A stretch of 64,000 nt of DNA from Sporocytophaga sp. (GCA_024707265.1 JANQAB010000003.1:372001-436000), one strand, 5' to 3'; counted from the first letter of the stretch, positions 28,218-37,379 are shown. Notes: generated by a model not told the origin, from the letters alone. A program made the numbers and translations.

Positions 28218-28658
28218 CTAATTCGCTTTTACATTCTCATAACCTACCATGTAGGTCTTTGGTGTCAGAGTCTTAACAACTTCCTTTTTCTGCTTTCCAT
28301 TTTTATCAACCATCTGTATTTGATTGTAATCTTCCTCTATCTTAATATCAACAATGATTTCAACGTTTTCTTCCTTTGGTATGATAATATATTGGTTTTC
28401 CACTTTAGGATCCGGTTTGATAGAAGCATGCTTAGAAGTAACGTACATAGTATGCTTTACATTTTCTATTCCTCCTTCGAGCTTTACTTTGATCTTGTTT
28501 TCCTTGTTCTTTATCAAATATGTAATAAGGTTTTCCGAATCACCCTCTACAAGGTAAATATTTGCCTTTGGAGCTGCCCCTTCTTTAGGTCTCCCCTGAG
28601 CAAAAATATTCAGTGAAACAAAAGTTAATGCCAGGATAATTATAGTTCTTAATGCCAT
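28218..28658 (-). CDS. Exported protein of unknown function
   Basis: 146 residues with a signal peptide (hydrophobic TIIILALTFVSLNIFA then QGR). The mature part alternates charged and beta-branched residues (NKIKVKLEGGIENVKHTMYVTSKHAS...IKIEEDYNQIQMVDKNGKQKKEV) and looks like an all-beta fold, vaguely like one C-terminal domain of GldM, but without a diagnostic motif. It lies downstream of the 901-residue protein gene on the same strand (51-base gap) and is likely co-transcribed. Function not recognised. Confidence 0.75.
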   Translation of the reverse strand: MALRTIIILALTFVSLNIFAQGRPKEGAAPKANIYLVEGDSENLITYLIKNKENKIKVKLEGGIENVKHTMYVTSKHASIKPDPKVENQYIIIPKEENVEIIVDIKIEEDYNQIQMVDKNGKQKKEVVKTLTPKTYMVGYENVKAN

Positions 28659-28709
28659 TATGTTTTATCTATATTTGTATATTAAATCTACAGAAATAAT
28701 CCCGAAAGG

Positions 28710-31415
28710 TTATTTTATTCGGGCAATCTCAATACTTTTTTTATTCACTTTAACTAAGCTTCCCTCATTATATTTTTCCAGATAAACTGCTGTGGACTTT
28801 TCCTGACTTTTGATCCATCCCTCGCCTAGAAATTTTCCATTTGGAGTAAACACAATGCTTCTACGATTGGTAAGGTCATTTACAAGCCAATAAGAAATAT
28901 TAGCCGCTATTGAATGGATATATTTTATGTCATACTTTTCTAAAGGAAAATTGGTCTGAGTAAATAACGGACTCAGAGACATATCAAGAAAATCCAAACG
29001 GTCTTTATCTTTTCTGACAATAGTATATGATTTGTTTCTATCATCAGGATACAGGGAAAATTTACTTTCGGGACTTAAGCGGAAAAGTTGTACTCTCTTC
29101 GCTATTTTTCCTGTAAAATCTACTTTAATTAACTCTCCTTTTTCTGATAATATCGTTATGTAACTATTGCTGGCTGAGGAACTTTTTTCTATAAAAAACG
29201 GACTAGTTGTTGCATGCTCCAGCTTTATTGGGAAACCATCAATAACCTGACCCTTTCTATTGAACACGTGCAATTTCCCCTTCCTTGACAAAGCTATGAT
29301 GTAATCCTTATCAGCTACTCTTACATGCAAAGGCTTGCCAACTAAACTATAATCAATTTTTTTAGGCTTCCAACCATCCAGCAGCATTCCCTTAGCATCC
29401 GAAGCATAAATATTCCCTGAATCATCACCTGCAAAAATTCTGTAATTTTTACTTCCATCATAATCAATCAACGCAAGGGAAGTAATATGTACTTTACCAG
29501 GAATAATTAAGGGATAACCTTTTATAACCTGACCATTAGCGCTATTGATTGCATAAATTTTATTTCTTACTGCAAAAACTATTTCATCTTTTCCTGTCTT
29601 GTCGATGTTTCCCCAAACAGGCTCCGTACTTAGTTTTCCATCTACTTTGGCGTTCCATAACAAAGTACCAAACCTGGAAAACAGATGCGTATTATACAGT
29701 GAATCCTGAACAAGAAAATGCTCTTCCAGTCCTGATATTACTCTTAATGGATAGACCTCCGAAATAAGCCCGGCATTGAACTGTATCGTTTTATTGATGG
29801 CCAGTGATTTAGGTTTGCCTGTTGTACTGGCTTTGCCTTTTTGAATAATATATCTGAAAGAAAACTTCTTGTCAGAGCCCATTGTAAAGCTTACACCAAT
29901 ATAAGAAAGAGAAGCTGAAGAACTGATCCAGTTATTTTTCATTTCTGTATCACGAATGCACTTACCTGCAAGAGATTCAGAATAGGCAGGATTTACATAA
30001 AGTGAAATATTCGAAGGTTCTGTAAAAAACTTTATTCCTGCTGTCTTTTTGAGAACGTATCCGTTCTGAACCTGCTGGAGATAAGTATCCAATGCAGACA
30101 ATTGATTTCCGATTACCACAAAGTTGCCATGACTTGTAATAAAGTATTCTTTAAAATCTGAAAATACAGGACCAAATAAATGCGTAAGAAGCTCCTTTTT
30201 ATGTACTGCATAAATCTTCCTGTTTGGATTAGGGGTAGTAACAGAAGTAGAAGAATCAGCAAGATATTTGAATGCATTCATAAATGCCCCCCCATCAGAA
30301 GTCTTTATTATGGCATATTGAAATACTTTATTAGTAAATTCAGGCTCCGTGAGTACCCAGACTACCTCATCTTTGATAAGCTGGACAGCCTTCATTAATT
30401 GTTTATCGGCTCCACCATTCAAAGGAATTTCTTCATTTATTTTATCATACTCAGTAAACCAGGCAGAAAAGTCAGAAACGCTTAATCTGAAAATCGCAGA
30501 AGCATTTTCAGGAATTACTGATCCCATTGAGAAATTAACAGGAGTTTGATTTCTAAAAGTATGCAGAAACTGCTTTTCCTCAGCCACTGTCTCGCCGATC
30601 AGCATTAATGCAGATCCTTCCTTTTCCCAGGTTACTCCCGAGTAGGAGGCAAAATTTGCGAGTTCTTTAAGGCCTTTGACATATTTTGGTGCGCAATAGA
30701 GCGAAAGATAATCAGGCAGGTTCTTATGATTAATTAATATTTTAGTTGAAGATTTGGGTCCCTGGAGCTTATTGGCCTGAGTCCAGGAAAGGTCTTTATC
30801 TTGTTCCAGGTTTCTGATAATATCTTCAAGCAGGAAACCTGAAAAACTTCCGATAAAATACCCTTCATGAAGTATGAAGGAAAACTTCTTTCTCTCTCCC
30901 CTTCTGCCTAAATCATAAATCATGATATCATTAAACAGCCGATGATCAAGCGTTAAAGAGGCATCCTGTTTAACAAGTTTCTCAAAATCAGAATGCGCTT
31001 TTTCCTGATCTCTTTTCAGATAGAAAATAAGATCTACATCGCTTTTACCAGCAGCATTTAAGGATATGTACACCTTTTGTTTATCTGAAAATTTTATGAG
31101 GCTGTCCAGCAGAGGATCTTCATCTAAATGGTTGTAAAGAAATTCCAAAAAAGGAACGGAGGAAAACAAGGAAGATGAAGACCTGCATTCCTTCATAATC
31201 TCTGTAAGGTCATCAGATTCCATCAATACTACTGATGAAGGGGATAGCAGTTGATAAACAGTATCCTTTTCACTTTTATAAAATCTTAAAGCAATGAAGA
31301 TGAATAATATTGCAACAATAGCAATTCCTGTAGTAATTAAGGCTTTTCTTTTCTCGCTTACGAATTCTTTAATATTATTGATTACTTCCGATTTGCTTTT
31401 GGAAAGCATTTGCAT
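28710..31415 (-). CDS. Membrane-anchored protein with C-terminal beta-propeller-like region
   Basis: 901 residues. One membrane helix near residues 27-47 (ALITTGIAIVAILFIFIAL) anchors a large periplasmic domain. Residues about 60-550 have the spacing of DUF3352-like proteins (lipase-like repeats of the form FPALDTYLQQVQNGYVLKKTAG), and about 560-880 contain short beta-propeller blades resembling PQQ/WD-type repeats (GNIDKTGKDEIVFAVRNKIYAINSANGQVIKGYPLIIPGKVHITSLALIDYDGS; KPLHVRVADKDYIIALSRKGKLHVFNRKGQVIDGFPIKL). Divergent from dtd by 49 bases. No catalytic motif; function unknown. Confidence 0.82.
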   Translation of the reverse strand: MQMLSKSKSEVINNIKEFVSEKRKALITTGIAIVAILFIFIALRFYKSEKDTVYQLLSPSSVVLMESDDLTEIMKECRSSSSLFSSVPFLEFLYNHLDEDPLLDSLIKFSDKQKVYISLNAAGKSDVDLIFYLKRDQEKAHSDFEKLVKQDASLTLDHRLFNDIMIYDLGRRGERKKFSFILHEGYFIGSFSGFLLEDIIRNLEQDKDLSWTQANKLQGPKSSTKILINHKNLPDYLSLYCAPKYVKGLKELANFASYSGVTWEKEGSALMLIGETVAEEKQFLHTFRNQTPVNFSMGSVIPENASAIFRLSVSDFSAWFTEYDKINEEIPLNGGADKQLMKAVQLIKDEVVWVLTEPEFTNKVFQYAIIKTSDGGAFMNAFKYLADSSTSVTTPNPNRKIYAVHKKELLTHLFGPVFSDFKEYFITSHGNFVVIGNQLSALDTYLQQVQNGYVLKKTAGIKFFTEPSNISLYVNPAYSESLAGKCIRDTEMKNNWISSSASLSYIGVSFTMGSDKKFSFRYIIQKGKASTTGKPKSLAINKTIQFNAGLISEVYPLRVISGLEEHFLVQDSLYNTHLFSRFGTLLWNAKVDGKLSTEPVWGNIDKTGKDEIVFAVRNKIYAINSANGQVIKGYPLIIPGKVHITSLALIDYDGSKNYRIFAGDDSGNIYASDAKGMLLDGWKPKKIDYSLVGKPLHVRVADKDYIIALSRKGKLHVFNRKGQVIDGFPIKLEHATTSPFFIEKSSSASNSYITILSEKGELIKVDFTGKIAKRVQLFRLSPESKFSLYPDDRNKSYTIVRKDKDRLDFLDMSLSPLFTQTNFPLEKYDIKYIHSIAANISYWLVNDLTNRRSIVFTPNGKFLGEGWIKSQEKSTAVYLEKYNEGSLVKVNKKSIEIARIK

Positions 31416-31464
31416 TATTTTTTTACAAAATTTATACTTTTATTTCAATTAGAAAAATTTATTA

Positions 31465-31917
31465 ATGATTGCTGTTATTCAAAGAGTTAAACAGGCTTCC
31501 GTTACCATTGACAACACATTAAGATCCAGTATCTCTCAAGGACTTCTGATTCTTTTAGGTATTGCACATGAAGATACACAGGAAGATTCAGAATGGCTCA
31601 CAAAAAAAATAATTAACCTGAGAATTTTTTCTGACGCTGAAGGCAAAATGAATTTGTCTCTGAAAGATATTAATGGGGATCTGCTGGTTGTGAGTCAGTT
31701 TACCCTGCATGCCAGTACAAAAAAAGGCAACAGGCCTTCCTTCATTGACGCTGCAAGGCCTGAAAAAGCTATTCCAATGTATGAACAATTTATAAAACTT
31801 AGTGAGGATGAGCTCGGGAAAAAGGTGTTTACGGGTGAATTTGGTGCAGATATGCAGGTGCAACTTTTAAATGACGGACCTGTAACTATTATTATTGACA
31901 CAAAAAATAAAAGTTAA
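31465..31917 (+). CDS. dtd: D-aminoacyl-tRNA deacylase
   Basis: 150 residues, the standard Dtd length. It starts MIAVIQRVKQASVTID and contains the two signature motifs, SQFTLHA near residue 76 with TKKGNRPSF, and the Gly-cisPro motif NDGPVTI near 138. Dtd frees tRNAs wrongly charged with D-amino acids or glycine. The stop codon is followed immediately by the start of the MazG-like gene, so the pair forms an operon. Confidence 0.97.
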   Translation: MIAVIQRVKQASVTIDNTLRSSISQGLLILLGIAHEDTQEDSEWLTKKIINLRIFSDAEGKMNLSLKDINGDLLVVSQFTLHASTKKGNRPSFIDAARPEKAIPMYEQFIKLSEDELGKKVFTGEFGADMQVQLLNDGPVTIIIDTKNKS

Positions 31918-32244
31918 ATGACTATAAAAGAAGCTCAGGAAGCTGTTGACCAGTGGATTAAAACTACGGGAGTCCGCTACTTCAACGAATTGACCAATAC
32001 TGCTATTTTAATGGAAGAGGTTGGAGAAGTTGCCAGGATCATGGCAAGAAAATATGGAGAACAATCTTTTAAAAAAGGTGAAGATGGCAAAGACCTTGGC
32101 GATGAATTTGCTGATGTCCTCTTTGTACTGATATGTCTTGCCAACCAGACCGGTGTAGATCTGACCGAAGCTCTGACCAAAAGTATGGAAAAGAAAAGTA
32201 TAAGAGACAAAGACAGGCACAGAAATAATGAAAAGTTATTTTAA
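31918..32244 (+). CDS. MazG-like nucleotide pyrophosphohydrolase
   Basis: 108 residues starting at the base after the dtd stop codon. The metal-binding motif is present as MEEVGEVARIMARKYGE with a downstream DLGDEFADVLFVLICLANQTGVDL, that is EExxE and ExxD, typical of the MazG/all-alpha NTP-PPase fold. Such enzymes hydrolyse non-canonical or (d)NTPs to NMP and PPi; a house-cleaning role beside Dtd is inference. A hairpin at 32251 closes the transcript. Confidence 0.92.
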   Translation: MTIKEAQEAVDQWIKTTGVRYFNELTNTAILMEEVGEVARIMARKYGEQSFKKGEDGKDLGDEFADVLFVLICLANQTGVDLTEALTKSMEKKSIRDKDRHRNNEKLF

Positions 32245-32250
32245 ATAAAG

Positions 32251-32279
32251 TGATGCCATCACATAAAGAGATGGCATCA
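32251..32279. terminator. Convergent terminator hairpin
   Basis: TGATGCCATC (32251-32260) pairs with GATGGCATCA (32270-32279). It sits between the MazG-like gene and the convergently transcribed dienelactone hydrolase gene. The adjacent T run is weak, so the confidence is moderate. Confidence 0.65.
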
Positions 32280-32300
32280 ATAAACTAATTCAAGTTTTTT

Positions 32301-33071
32301 CTAAGCTCCGAAAACCTCTTTTAAAAATACCACCAAAGCTTCCCAGGAACGTTTAGCTGCTTTCTCATTATAGGCTGCACCTTTGGAATTATCACTACCT
32401 GCACGTTCTTCAGTGAAGGCATGGACAGCATTTCCATAATAAACCATCTGCCAGTCTGCTTTCCCATCACGCATTTCTTTTTGAAAACCTTTTATATCAG
32501 CATCTGAAATATAAGGATCGTCAGCACCATGCAGCACGAGTACTTTAGGCTTAATTAAAACATTGGTACGTGAAGAATCTTTGCCGAGGCCACCATGGAA
32601 AGAAACAACTCCTGCCACCGGAAGCTCTCCCCTTGCTGCTTCCAGAGCTCCAGTACCTCCAAAACAATATCCCATTACAACTATCTTATCAGGATCTACA
32701 CCCAATTTTATCAGTTCCTGAATTGCTGCTTTGATTCTGGACTGATAAACAGCATAATTATTTTTATAATATGATGACGTTTTCGCGGCTTCCTGCCTGT
32801 CTTTGGGTCTTGAGTTTTCACCATAAATATCCGCGACAAGTGCATTATAACCTAACTTGCTTAACTTATCTGCTGAAAGCTTTGAATGATCATCAACTCC
32901 CATCCATGCATGGATTATAACGACACCAGGAGCTTTTCCTTTCGCTCCCTGTGCCTTTACATAGTATCCTTTTAAAGAAGCGGAGCCGTCGGAGTAAATA
33001 ACATCTTTGCCCTGAGCAAAGGCAAGGCTTGTGAGCATAACAAAGACAATGATTATATTTAACAATCTCAT
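32301..33071 (-). CDS. Dienelactone hydrolase-family esterase, exported
   Basis: 256 residues with a signal peptide ending near FAQG (residue 20). An alpha/beta hydrolase of the dienelactone hydrolase (DLH) family: HAWMGVDDHSK near residue 54, nucleophile Cys136 in GYCFGG, Asp near 186 in LHGADDPYISD, and His near 215 in GNAVHAFTE. These make the expected Cys-Asp-His triad. Family members hydrolyse lactones and other esters; the natural substrate here cannot be named. Probably periplasmic. Confidence 0.93.
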   Translation of the reverse strand: MRLLNIIIVFVMLTSLAFAQGKDVIYSDGSASLKGYYVKAQGAKGKAPGVVIIHAWMGVDDHSKLSADKLSKLGYNALVADIYGENSRPKDRQEAAKTSSYYKNNYAVYQSRIKAAIQELIKLGVDPDKIVVMGYCFGGTGALEAARGELPVAGVVSFHGGLGKDSSRTNVLIKPKVLVLHGADDPYISDADIKGFQKEMRDGKADWQMVYYGNAVHAFTEERAGSDNSKGAAYNEKAAKRSWEALVVFLKEVFGA

Positions 33072-33156
33072 ATTGGTAATTATGTTATATAAAAGTTTAG
33101 TATTAGCAATTTAGGTCCCGTTAACAATAATGGACGTTAGATAAAACTCTAAAAAG

Positions 33157-33288
33157 ACCTCACCCTAAATCCCTCTCCTGAAGGAAAGGGACTTTAATGC
33201 GTATGTTATTAGTTCTATCACTATTAATTCAACATTTTTCTCGTCGACTGTTCCCTTCTCCTTCAGAAGAAAAGTTAGGGATGAGGTG
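33157..33288. repeat. Long imperfect inverted repeat (extragenic palindromic element)
   Basis: The left arm at 33157-33195 (CCTCACCCTAAATCCCTCTC...) pairs with the right arm at 33250-33288 (...AAGTTAGGGATGAGGTG), about 39 bases each around a 54-base centre. The CCCTAAATCCCTCTCC / GGAGAGGGA style is typical of miniature, non-coding extragenic repeats in many bacterial genomes. Placed in the 241-base gap before the MFS gene. Confidence 0.75.
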
Positions 33289-33312
33289 TTTATTGGCTTT
33301 GATACACATGAT

Positions 33313-34591
33313 TTATCCGACAGCTATCTTCTGCTGGTTTTCTCTTGTTTTTAATATTGTCTGTTGTTTTTCTTCTACCTGTTTATTGACATAATAGATC
33401 GCAACCAAAGCAATGATCATTGCTACAGTGACGACATAACCAAGTATATCATAGTTGAGAATTTTCCCTTCAGATGTCTGAACAACTATAATTCCGGCAA
33501 TACCTGATCCTATTCCTCCTGAAATTTGCTGTACTGCAGAGTTGATGCTCATAAAGGCACCTCTGTCATTAGGATTCGGAATGCCAGTCATCAGTGCAGA
33601 AGAAGATATGATACGGGCAGTAATTCCAAAAAACATAAAGATGTTAATAACTATCAATAACCACAAAGGAGTAACACCAAGATGACAATAGATCAACATG
33701 GTAACAATGCTAAATACTGTTCCGATAAAGAAAATATTAAACTTACCTAATACATCACTGTATTTTCCAATAAAAGGACCTGCAATCATTGAAAATATAC
33801 CAGTAACACCATATAGTATCGGGAGATCTTCCTGAGGAATTCCAAGATTATTGGTCGTAAAAGCACTTGCAAAAGGCATAATCATAAAACCTCCTGTTGC
33901 CAGCAATGTCGTGGATGCAAAGGCTTTCAGATAAGAGGTATTGGAAAATGTCTTTGTAAGAAGATTTAAAGCATTTCGGTCTGATTTAATTTTCAGATGG
34001 TCCGTTACAGGTTTCATGTATGTAAAAAGAATTACCCCAATGATAACGCCCAAACCAGCAATCATCCAGAAAGGAGCATGCCAGTTCAGGTGATTAGCCA
34101 GATAGAGACCGATAGGTATACCTAATACCTGACTAACTGAAAAGGCCATTTGCACAAATCCCATCACTCTGCCTCTTACCTCCATTTTAAACAAGTCTGT
34201 AATAATCGCAAAGCCTATAGACGATAACACACCTCCAAATAAACCGGTGACGATACGAGCAATAAGCAGTGAAAGAAAGTCCGTGGCCAAAGCACAAAAA
34301 ACAGTCCCCAAAATAAAGCCGACATAAAAAAACATGAGCATTTTTTTTTCTGTCATATTTATCTGCAAAACCCGCAGCCATGATTCCAGCAATACCGGCG
34401 CTAATAGCATAACCGGAAACAACCAGACCAAACTGAGAAGTTTTCATATTAAGTTCTTTTAATAGTATTACCCCAAGTGGAGATAAAACCATGAAATCAA
34501 GTATCACTGTAAACTGCAGAATAGCCAGCATAGCAATCATGAAGACCTGGTATCCTGTGAAGAGTTTTTCCTTCTGAATAGTAGTTGTCAT
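33313..34591 (-). CDS. MFS drug-type efflux transporter, frameshifted in this sequence
   Basis: Two frames make one protein: an N-terminal piece from 34591 (LQFTVILDFMVLSPLGVILLKELNMKTSQFGLVVSGYAISAGIAGIMAAGFADKYDRKK) and a C-terminal piece to 33313 (MLMFFYVGFILGTVFCALATDFLSLLIARIVTGLFGGVL...). Removing one base from the nine-T run at 34341-34349 joins them into 425 residues, a normal 12-segment MFS protein. The motif A region GFADKYDRKKMLMF spans the break. The Bcr/CflA/AraJ-type group exports drugs or sugars. It lies downstream of a TetR gene and a small HMA-like gene on the same strand, so it is probably inducible efflux. Homopolymer sequencing error is likelier than inactivation. Confidence 0.88.
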
Positions 34592-34600
34592 ATTTTTTAT

Positions 34601-34828
34601 TTAATCCATAAGCTCCTCGCAAAAGAAGCCCGCCTCGTTAATCATTTTTACTATTGTCTCGATATCAATTCTAGAAGATTCCAGTCTGAGTACCTTATCA
34701 TGGTCTTCCAGATCCACACTCCAAGCAGAAATTTCTTTTACACTCCTGAAGAGAGGTTCAATCAACTTTAAATCTTTCTTATGGCTGATATTAGTCTTGA
34801 AGACCAGCACTGTTGTATTTGTTTCCAT
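34601..34828 (-). CDS. Small HMA-like protein without CxxC
   Basis: 75 residues, METNTTVLVFKTNISHKKDLKLIEPLF...SRIDIETIVKMINEAGFFCEELMD. The order beta-alpha-beta-beta-alpha-beta, with VLVFKTNI at the start and IVKMINEAGF at the end, matches the ferredoxin-like fold of heavy-metal-associated domains. The metal-binding CxxC after the first strand is absent (KTNISHKKDL), so metal transport is unlikely; a single Cys sits near the end. It lies ten bases before the MFS gene, and its operator is shared with that gene. Confidence 0.75.
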   Translation of the reverse strand: METNTTVLVFKTNISHKKDLKLIEPLFRSVKEISAWSVDLEDHDKVLRLESSRIDIETIVKMINEAGFFCEELMD

Positions 34829-34844
34829 AGTGATCTTTTTTTTA

Positions 34845-34860
34845 AATGAACATTCATTTT
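34845..34860. promoter_or_regulatory. TetR operator candidate 1
   Basis: Inverted repeat AAATGAA-CA-TTCATTT just upstream of the HMA-like/MFS pair (17 bases before the start at 34828). The same sequence recurs upstream of tetR, so the regulator probably represses this promoter and its own. Binding is inferred. Confidence 0.75.
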
Positions 34861-34875
34861 GGTGAACAGTAAAAA

Positions 34876-35466
34876 TTATGGCTTTAAAGCCTTTAGGACT
34901 AGCTGTAGCGTTTCCATCATCAATTCATCAGTCAGGTGAAATTCTTTATTGGCGTAACTATGACCCTGAGAGTGGAATTTGATTAATTGATATAAAGGAC
35001 CAAATGCCACGGACCAGTATGCTTCAAAAGGTAGTTCAATTAATTCCTTATTTTTGATGGCATTCCGTGTAAACTTTGTCATTACTTCCTTAAAATGTCC
35101 CTTATTAGCTTCTACAAAGCGCTCATAATGTTGAGAATGTTTGATCTGTTCCACAAAAAGCATTTCTGTAGGATTTTCGGTGAAAAATCTGGCCCTGTTT
35201 CGCCATTGTAATTTCATCCCTTCCTCAAAACTCATTTCCGGGTTAAAATTTTCAAGGCTTGTACAGGTCAGCTTTTCACTGGCATACAATGCAAGCTGAA
35301 TGATAAGGTCATCTCTGTCTTTGTAGTATATGTAAATGGTAGCGGGAGAAACTCCGGCAGCTTTGGCCAGCTTCTGCATACTGAGCCCATCCAGACCTTC
35401 TTTTACAATCATCTCCACAGCCTTCTGCCTGATGGCGATTTCTTTATTTTCGTCTCTTGCTCTCAT
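34876..35466 (-). CDS. TetR-family repressor
   Basis: 196 residues. The N-terminal HTH reads AVEMIVKEGLDGLSMQKLAKAAGVSPATIYIYYKDRDDLI (residues about 14-55), a textbook TetR DNA-binding domain; the rest is the helical ligand-binding and dimerisation part (TEMLFVEQIKHSQHYERFV). It is the first gene of a minus-strand series tetR, HMA-like gene, MFS transporter, a common self-regulated efflux arrangement. Operator candidates flank it at 34845 and 35489. The ligand is unknown. Confidence 0.95.
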   Translation of the reverse strand: MRARDENKEIAIRQKAVEMIVKEGLDGLSMQKLAKAAGVSPATIYIYYKDRDDLIIQLALYASEKLTCTSLENFNPEMSFEEGMKLQWRNRARFFTENPTEMLFVEQIKHSQHYERFVEANKGHFKEVMTKFTRNAIKNKELIELPFEAYWSVAFGPLYQLIKFHSQGHSYANKEFHLTDELMMETLQLVLKALKP

Positions 35467-35488
35467 TTCTGAATTTAGCTACAAAAAT

Positions 35489-35508
35489 AAATGAACATTC
35501 ATTCATTT
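35489..35508. promoter_or_regulatory. TetR operator candidate 2
   Basis: AAATGAACATTCATTCATTT, containing the same AAATGAACATTCATT core as site 1 plus an extra CATTT half-site. It lies 23 bases before the tetR start codon at 35466, where a repressor would control its own gene. Confidence 0.75.
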
Positions 35509-35614
35509 AATAACCATAAAAGGAAATTAATTCCAAACAGCACATATATGACCTATTTACAAATACTTGACTGCAAAAAGCAGGGAATTAATCGCATTTC
35601 TTAGATATTCAATA

Positions 35615-35660
35615 AAAATAAAATAAGCAGAAGAGAGCATAGCTCCCTGACTGCTTATTC
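35615..35660 (-). terminator. Terminator of the HtrA-like protease gene
   Basis: AATAAGCAG (35622-35630) pairs with CTGCTTATT (35651-35659), with a further short stem inside; a T-rich tract follows on the minus strand. Confidence 0.75.
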
Positions 35661-35683
35661 CCCCTTAAAACAACTTATTTAAT

Positions 35684-37144
35684 TTAGAAAGCTATGGCGT
35701 AAAATGCTTTTTCACCATTCGGGTAAACACCCTGCACCAGCACACCATCTTGTTTATTCTTATTAATGATCTTAGTTGCATCTTCAATGGATTTCACCGG
35801 AATTTTATCGATATGTGTGATGATAAACCCGTCTGCCATACCGGCATTTTTGAATTTACCAGGTAGAACTTTTTCAATTTTCACCCCACCTTTAACCTTA
35901 TACTTTTTTGCTTCTTCTTTTGAAAGCTCCTTCAACTGGGCTCCCACAAGAGCGCCCATTTCATTAGGATCTTTCTTACTAAGTTTGGTTCCGCCAGTGC
36001 TGTTTTTAAGGAGCACTTCCGTCTCACGACCTTTACCTTCTCGGGAATAAGATAATTTGATCTTATCCCCTGGTCTGTGAATGGCTACGATTTCCTGAAG
36101 CTCCGCAGGCGAGTCGACAATATGACCTTCAACCATTTTAATAATGTCCCCCTTTTGAATTCCCGCCTCGGCTGCAGAACTTCCTTTCACAACAGAGTCT
36201 ACATAAACACCGTGGAAATCCGGAATTTTCTTGGCTTTTACCAAAGCGGCATCGAGGTCCTGGATCGTAATGCCTAGAATTGCCCTCTGAACCTGCCCAT
36301 ATTTTTTCAAATCTTCAACTACCTTAAAAACAATATTAGAAGGTACTGCAAACGAGTATCCGGCGTATGAACCTGTCGGACTGGCGATAGCGGTATTGAT
36401 TCCTATCAGTTCACCTTTAGTATTGACTAAAGCTCCCCCACTATTTCCAACGTTTACAACAGCATCGGTCTGAATGAATGATTCAATTGCCATATTGCTT
36501 TGCTCTGCCAGCACACCTACGTTACGGCCTTTGGCGCTTACGATACCCGCAGTTACTGTAGAAGTCAGGTTAAACGGATTTCCTACTGCCAGCACCCATT
36601 CTCCTATTTTTATGATATCTGAATTGCCATAAATGATAGGAGTTAATTCACCGGTTTCAATTTTCAGAAGGCTTAAATCTGTTTCCGGATCTATGCCTAT
36701 GATCTTTGCATTGTAACTTCTTTTATCATTCAGCACAATTTCTATTCTATCAGCACCTTCAATCACGTGATTGTTACTCACAATGTAGCCTTCTCCTGAA
36801 ATAATTACCCCTGATGCCGATGCAATGGGATACTCCTCTGGTTTCTGTTCATTATCCTTACTTTGATCTCCTTGAGGAGTTTCTGTCTTACCCCCATATA
36901 GTTCTTCCAAAAAATCCTGAAGCGGATTTTCAAGAGAAGCAGAACCTGTAGGTGAATTAGAATAGGTCTGAATAAAAACCACTGCAGGCCTGGATCTTTC
37001 TGCGGCATAAGTGAAATTCATCCGCTCCGGAACAACAATATTAGTGTCTTTTGGAGCAGGAGCCTGCAGACCTGCATAAATTAAATGATTCACTCCTGTG
37101 AAGGATAGAACCAAAGCCATCATTAATTTTGTCCAACTTCTCAT
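35684..37144 (-). CDS. Periplasmic Do-like serine protease (HtrA/DegP type)
   Basis: 486 residues with an N-terminal signal or anchor segment (LMMALVLSFTGVNHLIYA). The trypsin-like domain (about 45-265) shows the catalytic triad His126 in NNHVI, Asp156 in DPETDLSLL and Ser235 in GNSGGAL. Two PDZ domains follow (about 280-385 and 395-486; GVYVDSVVKGSSAAEAGIQKGDIIKMV, then GVKIEKVLPGKFKNAGMADGFIITHI). DegP-type proteases degrade or refold misfolded envelope proteins. A low-complexity insert (TPQGDQSKDNEQKPEE, about 89-104) is a normal loop. Sits alone between two minus-strand genes, with a strong terminator at each end. Confidence 0.96.
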   Translation of the reverse strand: MRSWTKLMMALVLSFTGVNHLIYAGLQAPAPKDTNIVVPERMNFTYAAERSRPAVVFIQTYSNSPTGSASLENPLQDFLEELYGGKTETPQGDQSKDNEQKPEEYPIASASGVIISGEGYIVSNNHVIEGADRIEIVLNDKRSYNAKIIGIDPETDLSLLKIETGELTPIIYGNSDIIKIGEWVLAVGNPFNLTSTVTAGIVSAKGRNVGVLAEQSNMAIESFIQTDAVVNVGNSGGALVNTKGELIGINTAIASPTGSYAGYSFAVPSNIVFKVVEDLKKYGQVQRAILGITIQDLDAALVKAKKIPDFHGVYVDSVVKGSSAAEAGIQKGDIIKMVEGHIVDSPAELQEIVAIHRPGDKIKLSYSREGKGRETEVLLKNSTGGTKLSKKDPNEMGALVGAQLKELSKEEAKKYKVKGGVKIEKVLPGKFKNAGMADGFIITHIDKIPVKSIEDATKIINKNKQDGVLVQGVYPNGEKAFYAIAF

Positions 37145-37321
37145 ACGCGTCTATCTTTTGGCAAAGACAGCTTTACTGATGTCATTTGCATGTTTATTTA
37201 TTCAACTGTGCGCAAAGAATAATAGTTATTCAAAGAAATTTCGGACGGATTTACAGGGAAAAACTATGGCTTAAAAACAGATTGGATAGAATGCAGGAAG
37301 GATTGTATTCAAGTCTAATCA

Positions 37322-37372
37322 AAAAAATATAAAAATCACAGATGCCATTGACTAAAGCAATGGCATCTGTGA
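37322..37372 (-). terminator. Strong terminator after the methyltransferase gene
   Basis: A perfect 15-base-pair stem (37336-37350 with 37358-37372, seven-base loop) ends eight bases past the methyltransferase stop. On the minus strand it is followed by a T-rich tract. Confidence 0.88.
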
Positions 37373-37379
37373 AAGCGGA

